Assembly: GCF_010389155.1 (NCBI RefSeq)
Contig: NC_057766.1
Coordinates: forward strand, 38,449,516-38,513,515
Direction: 5' to 3'
Source: Erigeron canadensis
Taxonomy: Eukaryota; Streptophyta; Magnoliopsida; Asterales; Asteraceae
DNA length: 64,000 nt
A model generated the notes under the pieces. The model ran no database searches. It was not told where the DNA came from and was given only the letters and a program-made list of their open reading frames with translations. A program made the translations under genes and the position numbers. Positions 1-12,810 of the stretch are shown here, in pieces. The number at the start of each line of letters is the position of its first letter. Position 1 is the stretch's first letter.

Positions 1-2
1 CT

Positions 3-952
3 TCTGGTAAAGGAGTTATAATTTGTTTATATGTTGATGACATGTTGATCTTTGGTACTGACCAAGATCAAGTTGATAAAACTAAAGAATTTTGTCATCA
101 AAGTTTGATATGAAAGACATGGGGGAGGCTGATGTGATTCTTGGGATTAAGATTATATGTGGGGAACATGGAATTTCTATTTCTCAATCTCATTATATTG
201 AGAAGATGTTGGAGAAATTCAATGTCAAAGATTGTTCTCCAATAGGTACTCCAATGGACCCTAGCATTCAAAGGCTATTGGATCTCTCATGTATGCCATG
301 ATTAGTACTAGGCCTGATACAACCTTTGCTGTTGGAAAATTGAGTAGATATACTCAATGATATACTCATAATCCAAGTCTGATTCATTGGCAAGCAATTC
401 ATTGAGTATTTAAGTACTTGAAAGGAACCATGCATTATGGTTTGACTTATTTTAGGGTTTCCTTCTGTGCTTGAAGGTTATTCAGATGCAAGTTGAATTA
501 CCAATGTGGAAGATCATTCTTCTAATAGTGGTTGGGTATTCTTACTTGGAGGTGGTGCTATTTGCTGGACATCGAAGAAACACTCTTGCATCACTAATTC
601 AACCATGGAATCTAAGTTTGTAGAATTAGCAGCAGCTGGTAAAGAAGTTGAATGGCTAAGGAATTTAATTTATGAAATTCCATTGTGGCCTAAACCGATA
701 TCATCCATATCTATCAGATGTGATAGTCAAGCCACGTTGGCTAAGGCATATAGTCAAGTGTATAATGGTAAGTCTAGACATTTGGGTGTTAGACATAGCA
801 TGGTACGTGAATTAATCACGGAAGGTGTGATATCGGCGGTGTTTGTGAAAACACAACATAATTTAGCCGATCATTTGACCAAAGGGTTAAGTAGAGATCT
901 CTTGCATAAATCGGCTATGTGGATGGGATTAAAGTCCGCTAGAAATCTCTGA
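3..952 (+). pseudogene. Copia pol remnant: reverse transcriptase C-terminus and RNase H
   Basis: Translation from base 3 gives the reverse-transcriptase catalytic box YVDD at 30-41, part of the polymerase that copies element RNA into cDNA. The frame then shifts near 85-95 (continuing in the frame of base 92), shifts again near 270-285, and meets in-frame stops close to 358 and 494. From 506 to 952 one open frame encodes the Copia RNase H domain, including the segments WTSKKHSCITNSTMESKF and NLADHLTKGL, which match the RNase H core and C-terminal tail seen in plant Copia elements. The reading frame is broken at least four times, so no functional polyprotein can be made. Family assignment is secure; lineage within Copia is not. 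Confidence 0.92.
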
Positions 953-1461
953 TATTAAGATACCCAATTCCCATCTAGTATGACGCTAGATGCTGAATTC
1001 AATGTGAAAGGCTTAATATTTAGAGATTGGAACACATTAGAGTATACATCCCAAGGTATGTGTTCAGACCTGCAAGTTAAGGAGGTCTTAATAGCTCTTT
1101 TGACAAATTGCATATGCAGGTGCAAGATTAAAGGAGCTACCTATGTGAGCATGAAGTTTAGCCGCTTCAAGAAGTTGGGACTTGGCTTTGACATGCTTAT
1201 GAAGGATAGGGACATAGGCTAGTAAAACATATGTCAAGATAGAACTACTATGTATGTAAACTTTTGTGTACATTATCTCCGTGTATTCAAAATGAGTTCC
1301 CATGGTTCAATCCTTAGCGACACCCTAGTATTCGAATATATGGAATGTGTAATGTACTAATGTGAAGTTCAATCGTCACGACATTTCATTTATGCAAAAG
1401 TTTGAATGTTTGAGATACTTTTTAGTTAATCAAGGATTACACTAAAATAGGGGAGGATTAT

Positions 1462-1942
1462 TGTTGGTATTTTTATGTAATTGGGTTAATTATTTATTTA
1501 AGTCATAATAATACGTCATATAAGTTTGGTGGTGCGGAGATCACGCTTATATGAATTTATTATGATCTTAGGGGCGAAACCCCTAAGAAATGGGGGTCCG
1601 GGGCCAGCGCCCCCGGGAGCGGGAGCCCCTGGCGGGGGTCGAATTTAATTTCGGAACTTGAGGGACTAATTTTGCGAATATCGTAAAGTCGAATTTAACT
1701 GCCATAAAGGCAGTTAATTGGCCCTGGTTCTGCATCATGTGGTTACGAATTCTCTTAGAATTCTCTCTCGTTTCACACACACTCTCAAACACAAAATCAT
1801 ACAAAACGTTCTTAATCACTGATTGTATCCGGTTGAATAATTTGGGGTGAACCACCGAATTGATTCAATCTGAAAACGAATCGCGTCTTTAGTAATTGAT
1901 TTATATCCGATTTTATTCGTTGTTTACTGCATATCTCCAACA
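1462..1942 (+). repeat. 3' LTR of the Copia element
   Basis: Begins TGTTGG directly after a purine-rich tract (AAAATAGGGGAGGATTA) and ends CCAACA, giving the expected TG...CA ends with a 6 bp inverted repeat. Length 481 bp. A sharply GC-rich block at about 1570-1640 (runs of G and C such as GGGGGTCCGGGGCC) stands out against the AT-rich surroundings. The start is fixed by the PPT junction and the end by the inverted repeat. Confidence 0.85.
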
Positions 1943-3022
1943 AAAAAGTTATATAGAAATGAATATTTGATCCGGTGACCGGTATATCTATGCTAATAAC
2001 AAATTTTAGTAAGCAAATAGTTGAAAAATTAATTAACAGAGTACACATGTCTTTTCCAAAACCTTCATGATGTTTTTTTTTTGTCATGCCACCTTAAAAA
2101 TAGATTAATAAAAACATTATAAAATTTATAAAGGGTTGGCATGACATCATTAATTCGACTTCACCTAATTACTAAAATCTATCACTCGTCCACTGACCAT
2201 CCTTAAGAATTATAATGTGTTTCAAATAGCAGCAATAGGCAACGATATATTTTATAACTTCAAAATGTATCCAACTATACATCACAAACCATATTTCATT
2301 AGCAATAACTTTAAATTACTATATATTCTCAAACTAAAAGGTAATATTCAAGGAGGATGTTCAAATTTTATTTGAAAAAAAAAAAATCAGTTGTGCAATA
2401 TATATATAATTGATTCGTACATCACATGAGTATTAATACTAGTATAAAATATATTTGGTTTCTCAAATATATTAGGTGTTAAAACTCTATAGTGGTGAAC
2501 ACTCTTGCCTGTGAAGACATAAATCAAAGGTTCGAACCTCACTCCATGCAAAGACTGAAAGTCTTTTTCTATAATTTAGATATAATATGGATATAATGTT
2601 GTCTACATCTCAACCTCTCTCATATATCGTAGAAGTATTGGAACCCAAAACTCGTATAAAACGACATTATGTATTTAGTTTTTTTTTTCTTTTTACGATA
2701 ATACAATATATTTTAAGAAATATATACCAACCAAAATTTTGTTGAGACGGAAGAAGAATATAAAAAAAATAATAAGAAATATATTTATATATTAAATTAC
2801 ATAAATATAACTTTTGGGAACGCTAACTTTTTAGAGATGACATATTTTCTTCCCAAAAGTCACTAAACGACAACTTTTGGTTAATTTTTAACTTTTTTGG
2901 TCAACATACTATTGGAGGTGACAATGTCATCTCCAAAAGTCGGAACTAATTTGAAAGAGAAATTGATATTTCTTCTAATGAAACAACCATTAATTAGTTA
3001 CTCCTTATTACTTATATCTATA
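1943..3022. other. AT-rich intergenic DNA, no gene seen
   Basis: No open frame with recognisable protein similarity. It contains A/T homopolymers and a short inverted pair around 2815-2945 (CCCAAAAGTC against a related TCCAAAAGTC), possibly an old MITE, but no clean target duplication. Confidence 0.5.
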
Positions 3023-3701
3023 TCTATACTCTTTTATAAAGAGTATTGAATTTCTTGAATTCAGCATTTTTTTCTTCCTAAAATACCTCTAGTTAAACAT
3101 AATACCCTTATATACCATTCTTTCCCTCATTCTCTCTAATCATTACACACTCTCATTGACTTTCTATCACCCTCTTCCAACGCTGCTCTCCTTCTCTACC
3201 GCCTACCTCGCTCTCCACCACCGCCTCCCTTTTATATTTTCATCACTTTCTAGCCGTTGTAACGCGTGGGAACTATACTCGTTTCTTTAAAAGTGAATTC
3301 AAATCGACTTATATGATTCACATAAGAATTCAATCGGACCCCATGCACTTACTTGGTTGCTAAAGCTACACGCTTAGTTGACTTCTTTATTTTCCACATA
3401 AATTGACTTGTGGATTCCTTTCCCTCTACTTCTGAATCTATTCTATTTTATAATGATTATTATCACTTTTTTTCTTATAAAAGTGTTAAATGCAAAATTA
3501 TCATTTTACCTATAATAAGTTAATTTACACTATCAATTATTATCTTTTAAATTATTCCCATTATCCATTTACATCAATTATATTTACATCAATTACTTAC
3601 AGAGTCACACCTACCATCAACAACACTACCACAGCCGCCGCTACCACCATCAGTCGCCGTTACCACCAAACCGCTATCGCATCGTGCGGGTACAATGTTA
3701 G
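3023..3701 (+). mobile_element. Helitron-like DNA, possibly two short elements
   Basis: The left edge reads A then TCTATACTCTTTTATAAAG, the 5' form of the Helitrons seen elsewhere in this window (30607, 47034, 62940). The right edge has a short GC hairpin (GCATCGTGC), then GGGTACAATGTTAG followed by T, a degenerate form of the CTAG|T Helitron end. A second hairpin-like end near 3253-3281 (GTAACGCGTGGGAAC) and a second TCTATTCTATTTTATAA start near 3437 suggest two adjacent non-autonomous copies. There is no transposase. Ends are inferred by analogy and less certain than for the other Helitrons. Confidence 0.5.
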
Positions 3702-5412
3702 TAGAAATAATAGAACAAAAATATATCCCAATAAGTCTTTTAGGGGGTGTTTAATGGGAATCATTAATTTAGGAAAAATGATTAATCTTTTTAAACATTA
3801 GCTTAAAAATCATCCTAAAACCTTATTAATGTTTATTAATGTGATAAGTGAATTCCATTTAATCTCTTTCCTAATCGCTTTTGAATTTTCACATGTCATT
3901 ATCTAATAATTTAGAAGAATTTTTAGGCCAATTAATTAAAAGAATTAACCGTTTCCTTTAGTTGTTTAGCGGGAGGGAGTTATATAGACTTGTGAGTGAT
4001 ATTTTGTGTGTGTACTCTGTTGTGAAGTGACAAAGTGATGGTTTGTGGATGTGTTGTGGCCACAACTTTAGTTGGGAAGTATCATCATTATGAGTGTGGG
4101 TCACCCATATAAATGAGTTTATTTTGTAAAAGACGCTATCTTTTAATATATATTTTTTTTATCAAATTATATATTTTTATTTTTTTTATTATTTTATTTT
4201 TTGAACGGTGTATCAGATTATATTAATACGGTATGGAAAAATATACGAAGGAATAAATACGTTTATTAATTTTTACACAAAACTATTAATATGGTATGGA
4301 AAAATATACTAGTAACAAATACATTTATTAATTTTTACACAAATACAATAAATAAATATTAAAATAAAATACTACGAGTAAGATTTTAGATTTTAAATCA
4401 TAATATAACTAATTATCCATTGCATACTAATGGGACACAAAAACTAAAGTCAAATGTATGCACTAAAATATTTCTTATATCTCAATTGGTCTGAGTATTG
4501 TTTGAGATTTTGAGTTTGAGATATGGAAAAAATATTTTATAAAATTTCATAATAAGTTTTTCAATAAAGCAGATTTGAGAACTGTAAAAGGGGCAGGGTT
4601 TTATCCCAATTAAATGATCCTCTATTGCAAGCAAATGATCCGCACATCTCAAAAAATAAAAAAAAAATGTATGGGTAATTAGATAAAAACCCCTTGATTT
4701 TATATATCATTTGGTAGTTACTAATCTCCGAATCAGGCTAGTATCTTGGTGATTATCTAATCATCCCTGATTGAGGGTTTCCATCTAATTAGCCTGTATG
4801 AAACGTAGACACAAATTATATATGCAAGGAAAAAAATTTGTCAACGTCGCCCATTCCGATCCTTCCCCAACTTTTCCTTTAAGTTAATCATCATCTCTAA
4901 AAGAACTTGATTATAGTAAAAATTAAAAATCTAATTTAAAGCTATATATCCCTCCTATTTTTTTTCCAAATATAAAAAATCTTGTTCATAAATTAGTTCC
5001 AAATAAATATGGCCTGAACAGTACTACTGTCATCTTCTTCTTCGGCATATATATATGTAGGTAGTAATTAGTTGATCGTTTCCGATCCTTCTCTGTTCAA
5101 AGTCCAATTAGATGTTTTAAGGTCCTAGATATCTGCATTTGAAAGTTTAGGAAAGTTGAAAGATTAATCTTGAGTAATAAAATTGTCCTTTATTTTTTTT
5201 TTTATGTGAAATGAGAATATACATGTTTATTATGTACGAGTACTTATCTTGATCTTTTTTATATGGTTTCAATTCCATGCAGTTTTGACACATGCATGTT
5301 TAAGGTGTTTTAATTAGTAACTAATCTTTATATATACAGGTTAAAAGCAAGTCATAAAATATCATAAGTTATATAAAGCTGCAAAGAGAAGTTGAAAACA
5401 TTGGAGAAGATT
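3702..5412. other. Intergenic and upstream region of the PDR gene
   Basis: No coding sequence recognised. A possible degraded MITE begins near 3745 (TTTAGGGGGTGTTTAATGG) but I cannot find its other end. TATATATA at 5329-5336, about 80 bases before the start codon, could be a TATA box. The following ACAGG could alternatively be the 3' splice site of a 5'-UTR intron. Both readings are inference. Confidence 0.45.
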
Positions 5413-8400
5413 ATGGCTGCATCATCGGTCGGCAGAGATGATCTTGCGAGTTCAATGAGTAGGCGAATGAGTATCTCGTCGTCGAGTAGAAGGAGTTGGG
5501 CTTCAGCTAGTATAAGAGAGGCGATTTCAGGAGGGTTGACAGCAAGTCATGATGCTTTTGAAAGAAGTGGTAAAGAGGAGGATGATGAAGAGGAACTTAA
5601 ATGGGCTGCCATTGAGAGACTTCCTACGTATGATAGATTACGAAAAGGAATTATTAAGCAAGTTCTTGATGATGGAGAAATCGTTCATCAACAAATCGAT
5701 ATTACGAAACTTGGACCTCAAGATAAAAAACAGCTTATGGAGAGAATATTAAAAGTTGTAGAAGAAGATAATGAAAATTTTCTTATTAGAGTTAGAGCTA
5801 GAACCGATAGGTGAGTTAATTTACTTTACTGATAATTCTTGGTTGAATTTTTTTTTTTTTTTTTTAATTTATTTATCATTTTTCAAGTTATTTATTCATA
5901 ATGATATTCGGGTTAAACAGGGTAGGGATTGACATTCCAAAGATTGAAGTTCGCTATGAGAACTTATCGATTGAAGGAGATGTTCATGTTGGCTCCAGGG
6001 CGCTTCCTACTTTACTAAATTCTACTTTGAACTCTTTAGAGGTTTGCTAATTTGTAATTGTATAACTTCATATAGATTCTGTATACAGATATGATTGAAG
6101 GAACTTTCTTACCATTTTGGACCAATAAACATCAACAGGGATTTCTTCAACTCGTTAGGCTTGTTCCGTCCAAGAAAAGGGTTGCAAAAATCTTGCACGG
6201 CGTGAGTGGGATTGTGAGGCCATCCCGGTATGTTTAGTGCTATTTTTATCTTATGTAAAAATATCATAGGTGGTGGAATGGGCCGGTCAGTAGGTTTGGG
6301 TGTGTCTTAGAAAACAAAAAGGGGCACACGTCCCCAAGATCCAACCTCAATCGACCGATTCGTGGTAATTTGGTCAAAAATGAAACATCAAAGATCACTC
6401 GTAGAGGACTAATTCTTCTCTTTCAGGATGACACTACTTCTTGGACCCCCAGGTTCTGGGAAAACTACATTGCTGAGAGCACTTTCCGGAGTAATAGATT
6501 CAGATCTAAGAATCACAGGAGACGTTACTTATTGTGGTCATCATATGTCAGAGTTTATTCCTCAGAGAACATGTGCTTATATTAGCCAACATGATCTCCA
6601 CCATGGTGAGATGACTGTCAGAGAGACTTTTGATTTTGCTGGTCGTTGCCTAGGTGTAGGAACCCGATATGACCTCCTGGCAGAACTTTCACGGCGTGAG
6701 AAAGAGGAGGGGATCAAACCAGACCCAGAAATTGATGCTTTCATGAAAGCCACGGCAGTGTCTAGTCAAGAATCCACTTTGGTTACAGACTATGTTCTAA
6801 AAGTTTGTCTTAAAACTTTAGCTCTTTTTTTGAATTTACATTAGTTTCTAAATAAAATAAAATGTGAACAGATCCTTGGATTAGATATCTGTGCTAATAT
6901 CCTGGTGGGTGATCAAATGAGGCGAGGAATATCAGGTGGACAAAAAAAACGTGTTACTACTGGTATGTTTATTCCTTTAAATGGCTTATAAGATGAGTCA
7001 GTGTAGATATAGTTGATCTTCGTTTATGTTTGATATGTCACGGGCTTGATAAGCCAAATGAACAATCTGTTGGTCCCTCGTCCCTCTCGTCCCTCACTAG
7101 AACGAAATAACAATACTAAACTTATCTTCTTATTACACAACACTTGAACGCACGACGCGTTCTTCTTGTTTTTACAAATGGATGGTACACACACATATAT
7201 AGTTTTCCAATAGACACTACGAACCAACACATCGGTTCACTAATAGGTATGACTTTCTAATAGACACAACTATTCTAACAGTCACGTCCCTTCACAACAT
7301 AACTACCTATAACCGAAAATAACTTCCATTCGGTTGTAGACTTTATTCTTGACACATTAGACCCCTAAACTTATATACGTAACTATTGACACACATGGAT
7401 TAATAGATTATTATCTAATACAATCTGTCTTATAGGAAACGGAGTCAAAGAGGCTTACAGTTGCCCAAAATGAATTGATAATACTTACTACCTCATTTTA
7501 TTGACCCGCGCTAAAAACTTCCGTTCTGACAAAAATATGTTTTAATTTGTAACCCAACACACCCAACCCACCTGTTTTGCCATCTCTTACTCTTTGTGTT
7601 TTTTTTAACTGTAGGAGAAATGTTGGTTGGGCCTGCAAAAGTGTTCTTCATGGATGAAATTTCAACTGGTTTGGACAGTTCTACCACTTTTCAGATGGTC
7701 AAATATATGAAACAAATGGTTCATATCATGGATGTAACCATGATCATCTCGCTTCTTCAGCCCGCACCTGAAACCTTTGAATTATTTGATGATATAATTC
7801 TACTCTCTGAGGGTCAAATCGTCTACCAAGGCCCACGTGAAGACATTCTTGGCTTCTTTGATAGTGCAGGGTTCAGAATTCCAGAAAGAAAAGGAGTTGC
7901 TGACTTTTTGCAAGAAGTTACTTCAAAGAAAGACCAAGAACAATACTGGTTCAACAAAAACCAACCTTACCATTACGTTTCCGTACCTGAATTTTGTCAA
8001 ATGTTTAGTCGGTTTGAAGCCGGTGAGCGTCTTTATCATGATCTTTCAATCCCTTACGACAAAACCAGTGTGCATCCAGCGGCTTTGGTGACTGAAAAGT
8101 ACGGAATATCTAACATGGAGCTTCTTAAAGCAAACTTAGACCGAGAGTGGTTATTGATGAAACGAAACGGCTTTTTGTATATATTTAAGACCACTCAGAT
8201 CACTATCATGTCAGTTATTGTTTTTACAGTATTCTTCAGAACTGAAATGCATGTTGGTCGAATTGAAGATGGTGGGAAGTTCTTTGGTGCATTGTTCTTT
8301 AGTCTCTTGACTGTAATGTTTAACGGGGCTGCTGAGCTAGGGCTCACGGTTATGAGGCTCCCTGTGTTCTTTAAACAAAGGGATTCACTATTCTACCCTG

Positions 8401-11400
8401 CATGGGCATTTGCAATCCCTATATGGATTATGAAAATTCCTATATCAATCATGGAATCAGTAATTTGGATGGTTTTAACATATTACACTATTGGATTTGC
8501 TCCTTCTGCTAGTAGGTAAGTACTTGTAAATTTTATATATACCAACTAATATAGCAAAACTTGAATGAGTTTTAACATGATTCTAGTTTTGAATTTCATC
8601 AGGTTTTTCAAACAACTTTTGACTTATATCAGCTTACATCAAATGGCGTTGTCTCTTTTTCGTTTCATTTCTGCACTTGGAAGAACACAAGTCGTAGCAA
8701 ATGCTCTTGGTACCTTTTCATTGCTGCTTGTTTTTGTACTCGGCGGATTCATTGTTTCCAAAGGTCAATACTCTTTTTGTCGCATATACTAAAAACTTAT
8801 ATAAGTCTATTTGTAACATATTTTGTTGCGTACAGATGACATTGAGCCATGGATGATATGGGGCTATTATGTCTCCCCCATGATGTATGGACAAAATGCC
8901 ATCGCGATTAATGAATTCCTAGATGCTAGATGGAGTGCTGTAAGCTCTTTTAATACTTGCAATCACTTATTCCATGTATTTTTTGCTTTATGTCTCCACT
9001 TGATTTCCTTTACTTTCTTGAGCCACAGCCCAACCCAGATGCACGAATCAATGAACCAACAATAGGGAAAGCTCTTCTCAAGTCTAGGGGAATGTTCACC
9101 ACTGAGTATATGTTTTGGGTTTGTGTCATTGCGCTTTTGGGGTTTTCTTTGCTGTTTAACCTCTTCTTTGTGTTAGCTCTGACATACTTGAATCGTAAGC
9201 TTATGCATTCTGTTAATTTGTTTAAATCTTTATAACCAGCAAATTTGTTGCATCTCATGTATAACTTTTGATCTAAACTCTAGCTCTCGGAGATTCAAAA
9301 AGTGTTCTTCCAACAGAGGATGAGCAAAATCAGAAGCATTTACAAAAAGAAACAGAAATGGCAGCAAGAAACAACAATAAGAAAGGAATGGTGCTTCCGT
9401 TTCAGCCACTGTCACTTGCATTTGATCATGTCAATTACTATGTAGACATGCCTTTTGTAAGTCCCAGATATACCAAGGTTAAAACTTGATTTTCTAATAA
9501 TCTGAAAAAGAATGACATACAAATTTATCAGGAAATGAAAGCACACGAAATAGAAGAGTCTCGTCTACATTTACTACAAGATGTCAGTGGTGCATTCCGG
9601 CCAGGTGTACTTACAGCACTGGTTGGTGTTAGTGGGGCCGGGAAGACCACACTAATGGACGTGTTAGCTGGAAGAAAGACTGGAGGGTATATTGATGGAA
9701 GTATTAGTATCTCAGGTTATCCTAAAAAGCAAGAAACTTTTGCTCGTGTGAGTGGTTACTGTGAACAAAATGACATCCATTCTCCCAATGTCACAGTTTT
9801 TGAATCACTTGTGTACTCTGCCTGGTTGCGCCTTTCTCCAGATACAACTAAACAAACATGCCAGGTAAAAAGTGTAAAGTCTATCTAGTTTTTAAAACTT
9901 CGATACCTTCTAAGGTGGCAATTTCAACCCATTGACCTATCAATGGATTAATTCAGGTGTTGTTTTATCCTAATGCACCTAGCCTCTCAAATAAATAGAA
10001 AAATCAGAAGAGGTAAATGTTTTGGGGTCAATTAACCCCAAGCGGCCCGTTTCAACTTTACCAAATGTTTCTTACCCACCTAGACCATCTTGCAACCTTA
10101 TTAGAGTAACATAACAAACGCTTCATTTTTGCGGTTCAGATGTTTTTGGAGGAAGTCATGGATCTGGTAGAATTGAACTTATTAAGGAATGCACTAGTCG
10201 GCCTTCCAGGAGTAGATGGTCTCTCTACTGAGCAAAGAAAGAGACTTACAATAGCAGTAGAGTTGGTTGCTAATCCTTCAATTATCTTCATGGATGAACC
10301 CACATCAGGACTTGATGCAAGAGCTGCAGCTATTGTCATGCGTACTGTTAGAAATACAGTTGACACTGGTAGAACTGTTGTATGCACGATTCACCAACCA
10401 AGCATCGATATTTTTGAAGCTTTTGATGAGGCAAGTTATCTTAAACTTACTTCGTTTAGTCGATTCAAAGTGCATCAAAACTTACTTATTACTTTCATGC
10501 AGCTAATGTTGATGAAAAGGGGTGGGAGGGTCACATACAATGGACCTCTTGGGCACCATTCTCACCTGCTTATAGAATATTTTGAAGTAAGTACATTCTA
10601 AATTCAAGCTTCCATTTCAACAAAGTGTAGAATCTAACATAAAACAACTTTCAGTCTATTCCAGGGGTTAACAAAATAAAAGAAGGTCAAAACCCGGCTA
10701 CATGGATGCTGGATGTTAGTTCTTCTGCAGTTGAATCTCAACTAGGTGTTGATTTTGCAGACATCTATACCAACTCATCTCTGTATAAGTATGAATCGCC
10801 CCTAACTAAATTACTTTGGTAATTTTTTTTCTTCAAATCCTTACAATTATGTGTGCTTGCTTACAGGAGGAACCAGGAGCTCATTAAAGAGCTCAGTACA
10901 CCCGCACCAGGGTCTCGCGATCTTTACTTCCCTACTAAATACTCTCAATTGTTTTGGGCACAATGCTTAGCTTGCTTATGGAAACAACATTGGTCTTACT
11001 GGAGGCATCCACAGTACAATGTTGTTCGGTTCTTGATGACTATAGTGATTGGCATTATCTTTGGGGTGATTTTCTGGGATAAGGGCCAAAAAACGTAAGC
11101 ATTTAACAAATCTTTTTCATTTTTTGGCGAGTAATTCTTAAAGATTTAGTGTTGATTTGACAGGGACCAACAACAAGATGTGATGAATTTGATGGGAGCT
11201 ATGTATGCCGCTGTCTTGTTTCTTGGCGGAACAAGCACTTCGGCTGTGCAGACTGTAGTGTCTGTAGAACGAACAGTTTTCTATCGTGAAAAAGCAGCAG
11301 GGATGTATTCAGCAATACCGTACGCATTTGCTCAAGTATGCAAAATCTTCTAAATTCTGTTTCTGTCATATTTAATAGAAAAATAAAGATGCATCAAAAT

Positions 11401-12050
11401 TTTCTTACAGGTAGCTATTGAAGTTGCCTATATATGCATCCAAACATTAATCTATAGTCTACTTATTTACTCAATGATGGGGTTCCATTGGTCTGCTGAC
11501 AAGTTCTTCTGGTTCTACTACTACATGTTCATGTCCTTTGTCTACTTCACATTATATGGGATGATGCTTGTAGCCCTTACACCAAATTACGCAGTAGCAG
11601 CCATTACAATGTCATTCTTCCTTAATTTCTGGAACCTGTTCTCCGGTTTCATGATCACTAGAACGGTACACCATCTTATAATAATACTAATCTATTAGTA
11701 TCATTCATCTATATATGAACTATAAATATAAAATAAATTTACTCTGTAAAACACCTGCCTAAACAATCCAATATTTGCAGCAAATCCCAATATGGTGGAG
11801 GTGGTACTACTGGGGTTCACCGGTCGCATGGACACTGTACGGCCTAATCACGTCCCAGCTTGGTCAAAATGAAAGCCTTGTAGTGATACCAGGCCAGGAT
11901 TCCGTTACAGTTAAGGAATACATCAAAGATTTCTTTGGATTTGAGTACGATTTTCTTGGGTACGTAGCTTTGGCTCATGTTGGTTGGGCTGTTCTCTTCT
12001 GTTTCGTCTTTGCTTATGGCATCAAGTTTCTAAACTTCCAAAAAAGATAG
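5413..12050 (+). CDS. PDR: Full-size ABCG / pleiotropic drug resistance (PDR) transporter
   Basis: ATP-driven exporter of the plant plasma membrane; family members move terpenoids, hormones or defence compounds, but the substrate here cannot be read from sequence. Exons: 5413-5810, 5921-6041, 6139-6227, 6427-6802, 6872-6962, 7615-8515, 8603-8763, 8836-8939, 9029-9194, 9284-9456, 9532-9864, 10140-10430, 10503-10586, 10655-10788, 10867-11094, 11164-11335, 11411-11665, 11781-12050. They join in frame to 1449 codons (1448 residues), normal for the family. Reverse topology NBD1-TMD1-NBD2-TMD2: Walker [10 protein letters not shown] 209-217, signature ISGGQ 348-352, Walker B ending FMDE 370-373, first membrane domain about 550-800, second Walker [10 protein letters not shown] 892-900, LSTEQ 999-1003, IIFMDE 1019-1024, second membrane domain about 1195-1445, C-terminus NFQKR. 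The start is the first ATG in frame with MAASS; an upstream TTG at 5392 was rejected. All splice sites are GT-AG except intron 12 (GC-AG). It resembles the AtABCG29/34/39-type clade from memory; exact orthology unproven. Confidence 0.96.
10431..10502 (+). other. GC-AG intron 12 of the PDR gene, 72 nt and in frame
   Basis: The exon ending GATGAG is followed by GCAAGT and the intron ends TGCAG before CTAATGTTGATG. Removing it restores the conserved family order [10 protein letters not shown]. The intron is exactly 24 codons with no stop, so retention would insert 24 residues just after the NBD2 H-loop region without breaking the frame. Confidence 0.85.
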
Positions 12051-12802
12051 ATAAATCATCCAAAATCTGGCAAATGTATATAACAGATTTGCATAGAAAG
12101 TATAACTTATAGTTTTAACCATTTAAACGTTTACTTTCCGGCTGCCGCTATTGTTTCTGAATTTATAACTAACTTACATCTATGTTGTTTAATGTAAACC
12201 ATATAAGAATAGTTACATTAAACAGATATCCAAGTTCATGTTTCCTTACTAATGAAAGTTAAATATGTTAATAATTTGCATTATTAATTAATAAAAGTGC
12301 TAATGGTTTTTAAAGTTATCCAACTATCCTCAAATCAAAAAAGTTTAATCAGTCACAACACACACCTTGCATATGTATAGTATGTCATCTCGTCCCTTTC
12401 AAAATGGAGTACACGATAAAAATGGATTCGTCGGAACTTTGGAGTTTGGGTAAAAAGGGAGTGCACACAACTTGCATAAAAATGTTAAAAAGATTACAAG
12501 AAAAATTTATAAGAAAAAATGAAGTTAAAAATATTCTTGGGTACATTATTTAGACAAAGGAAACGAATGGTGCTTGTTTTATTTTCGAGAACGTATTGTG
12601 TAACTTTGTAGTAGCTAGTTTCTTATTAGCATTCTTTTATTTAAATTTTTAGTGTCATTCAGAAAAACATATAAGTCATTATTGAGTTTTTAAGATAAAA
12701 AGAACTGAAAAGCAAAAAAAAAAATCGGTTTTCTTTTCAACACAATCAAGAAGGAAAGAAACAAATATAAAAAGTCATCATTGACAATTTATCATTGTTA
12801 TC
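12051..12802. other. 3' flank of the PDR gene, no gene seen
   Basis: AT-rich. AATAAAA near 12289 could serve as a poly(A) signal but others are possible. No coding sequence or repeat with definable ends. Confidence 0.4.
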
Positions 12803-12810
12803 ATTGTTAC

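Larger units (their letters stand above)
1..1942 (+). mobile_element. 3' part of a decayed Ty1/Copia LTR retrotransposon
   Basis: The window opens inside the reverse transcriptase of a Copia element and runs through RNase H, an untranslated stretch, a polypurine tract near 1444-1458 and one 3' LTR (1462-1942). The order RT, RNase H, PPT, LTR on the plus strand is diagnostic of Copia. The 5' half and 5' LTR lie before the window, so the target duplication cannot be checked. The coding part carries several frame breaks, so this copy is dead. The 953-1461 stretch between the RNase H stop and the LTR contains a chance 80-codon frame at 980-1222 that resembles nothing I know. Confidence 0.93.

Noticed and set aside
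980..1222. 80-codon frame after the Copia RNase H
   Set aside because: No similarity to known proteins and located in the untranslated part before the LTR.
10431..10601. Reading the PDR exon through 10430 into the next bases as coding
   Set aside because: It inserts 24 residues absent from the family; a GC-AG intron restores the conserved sequence.
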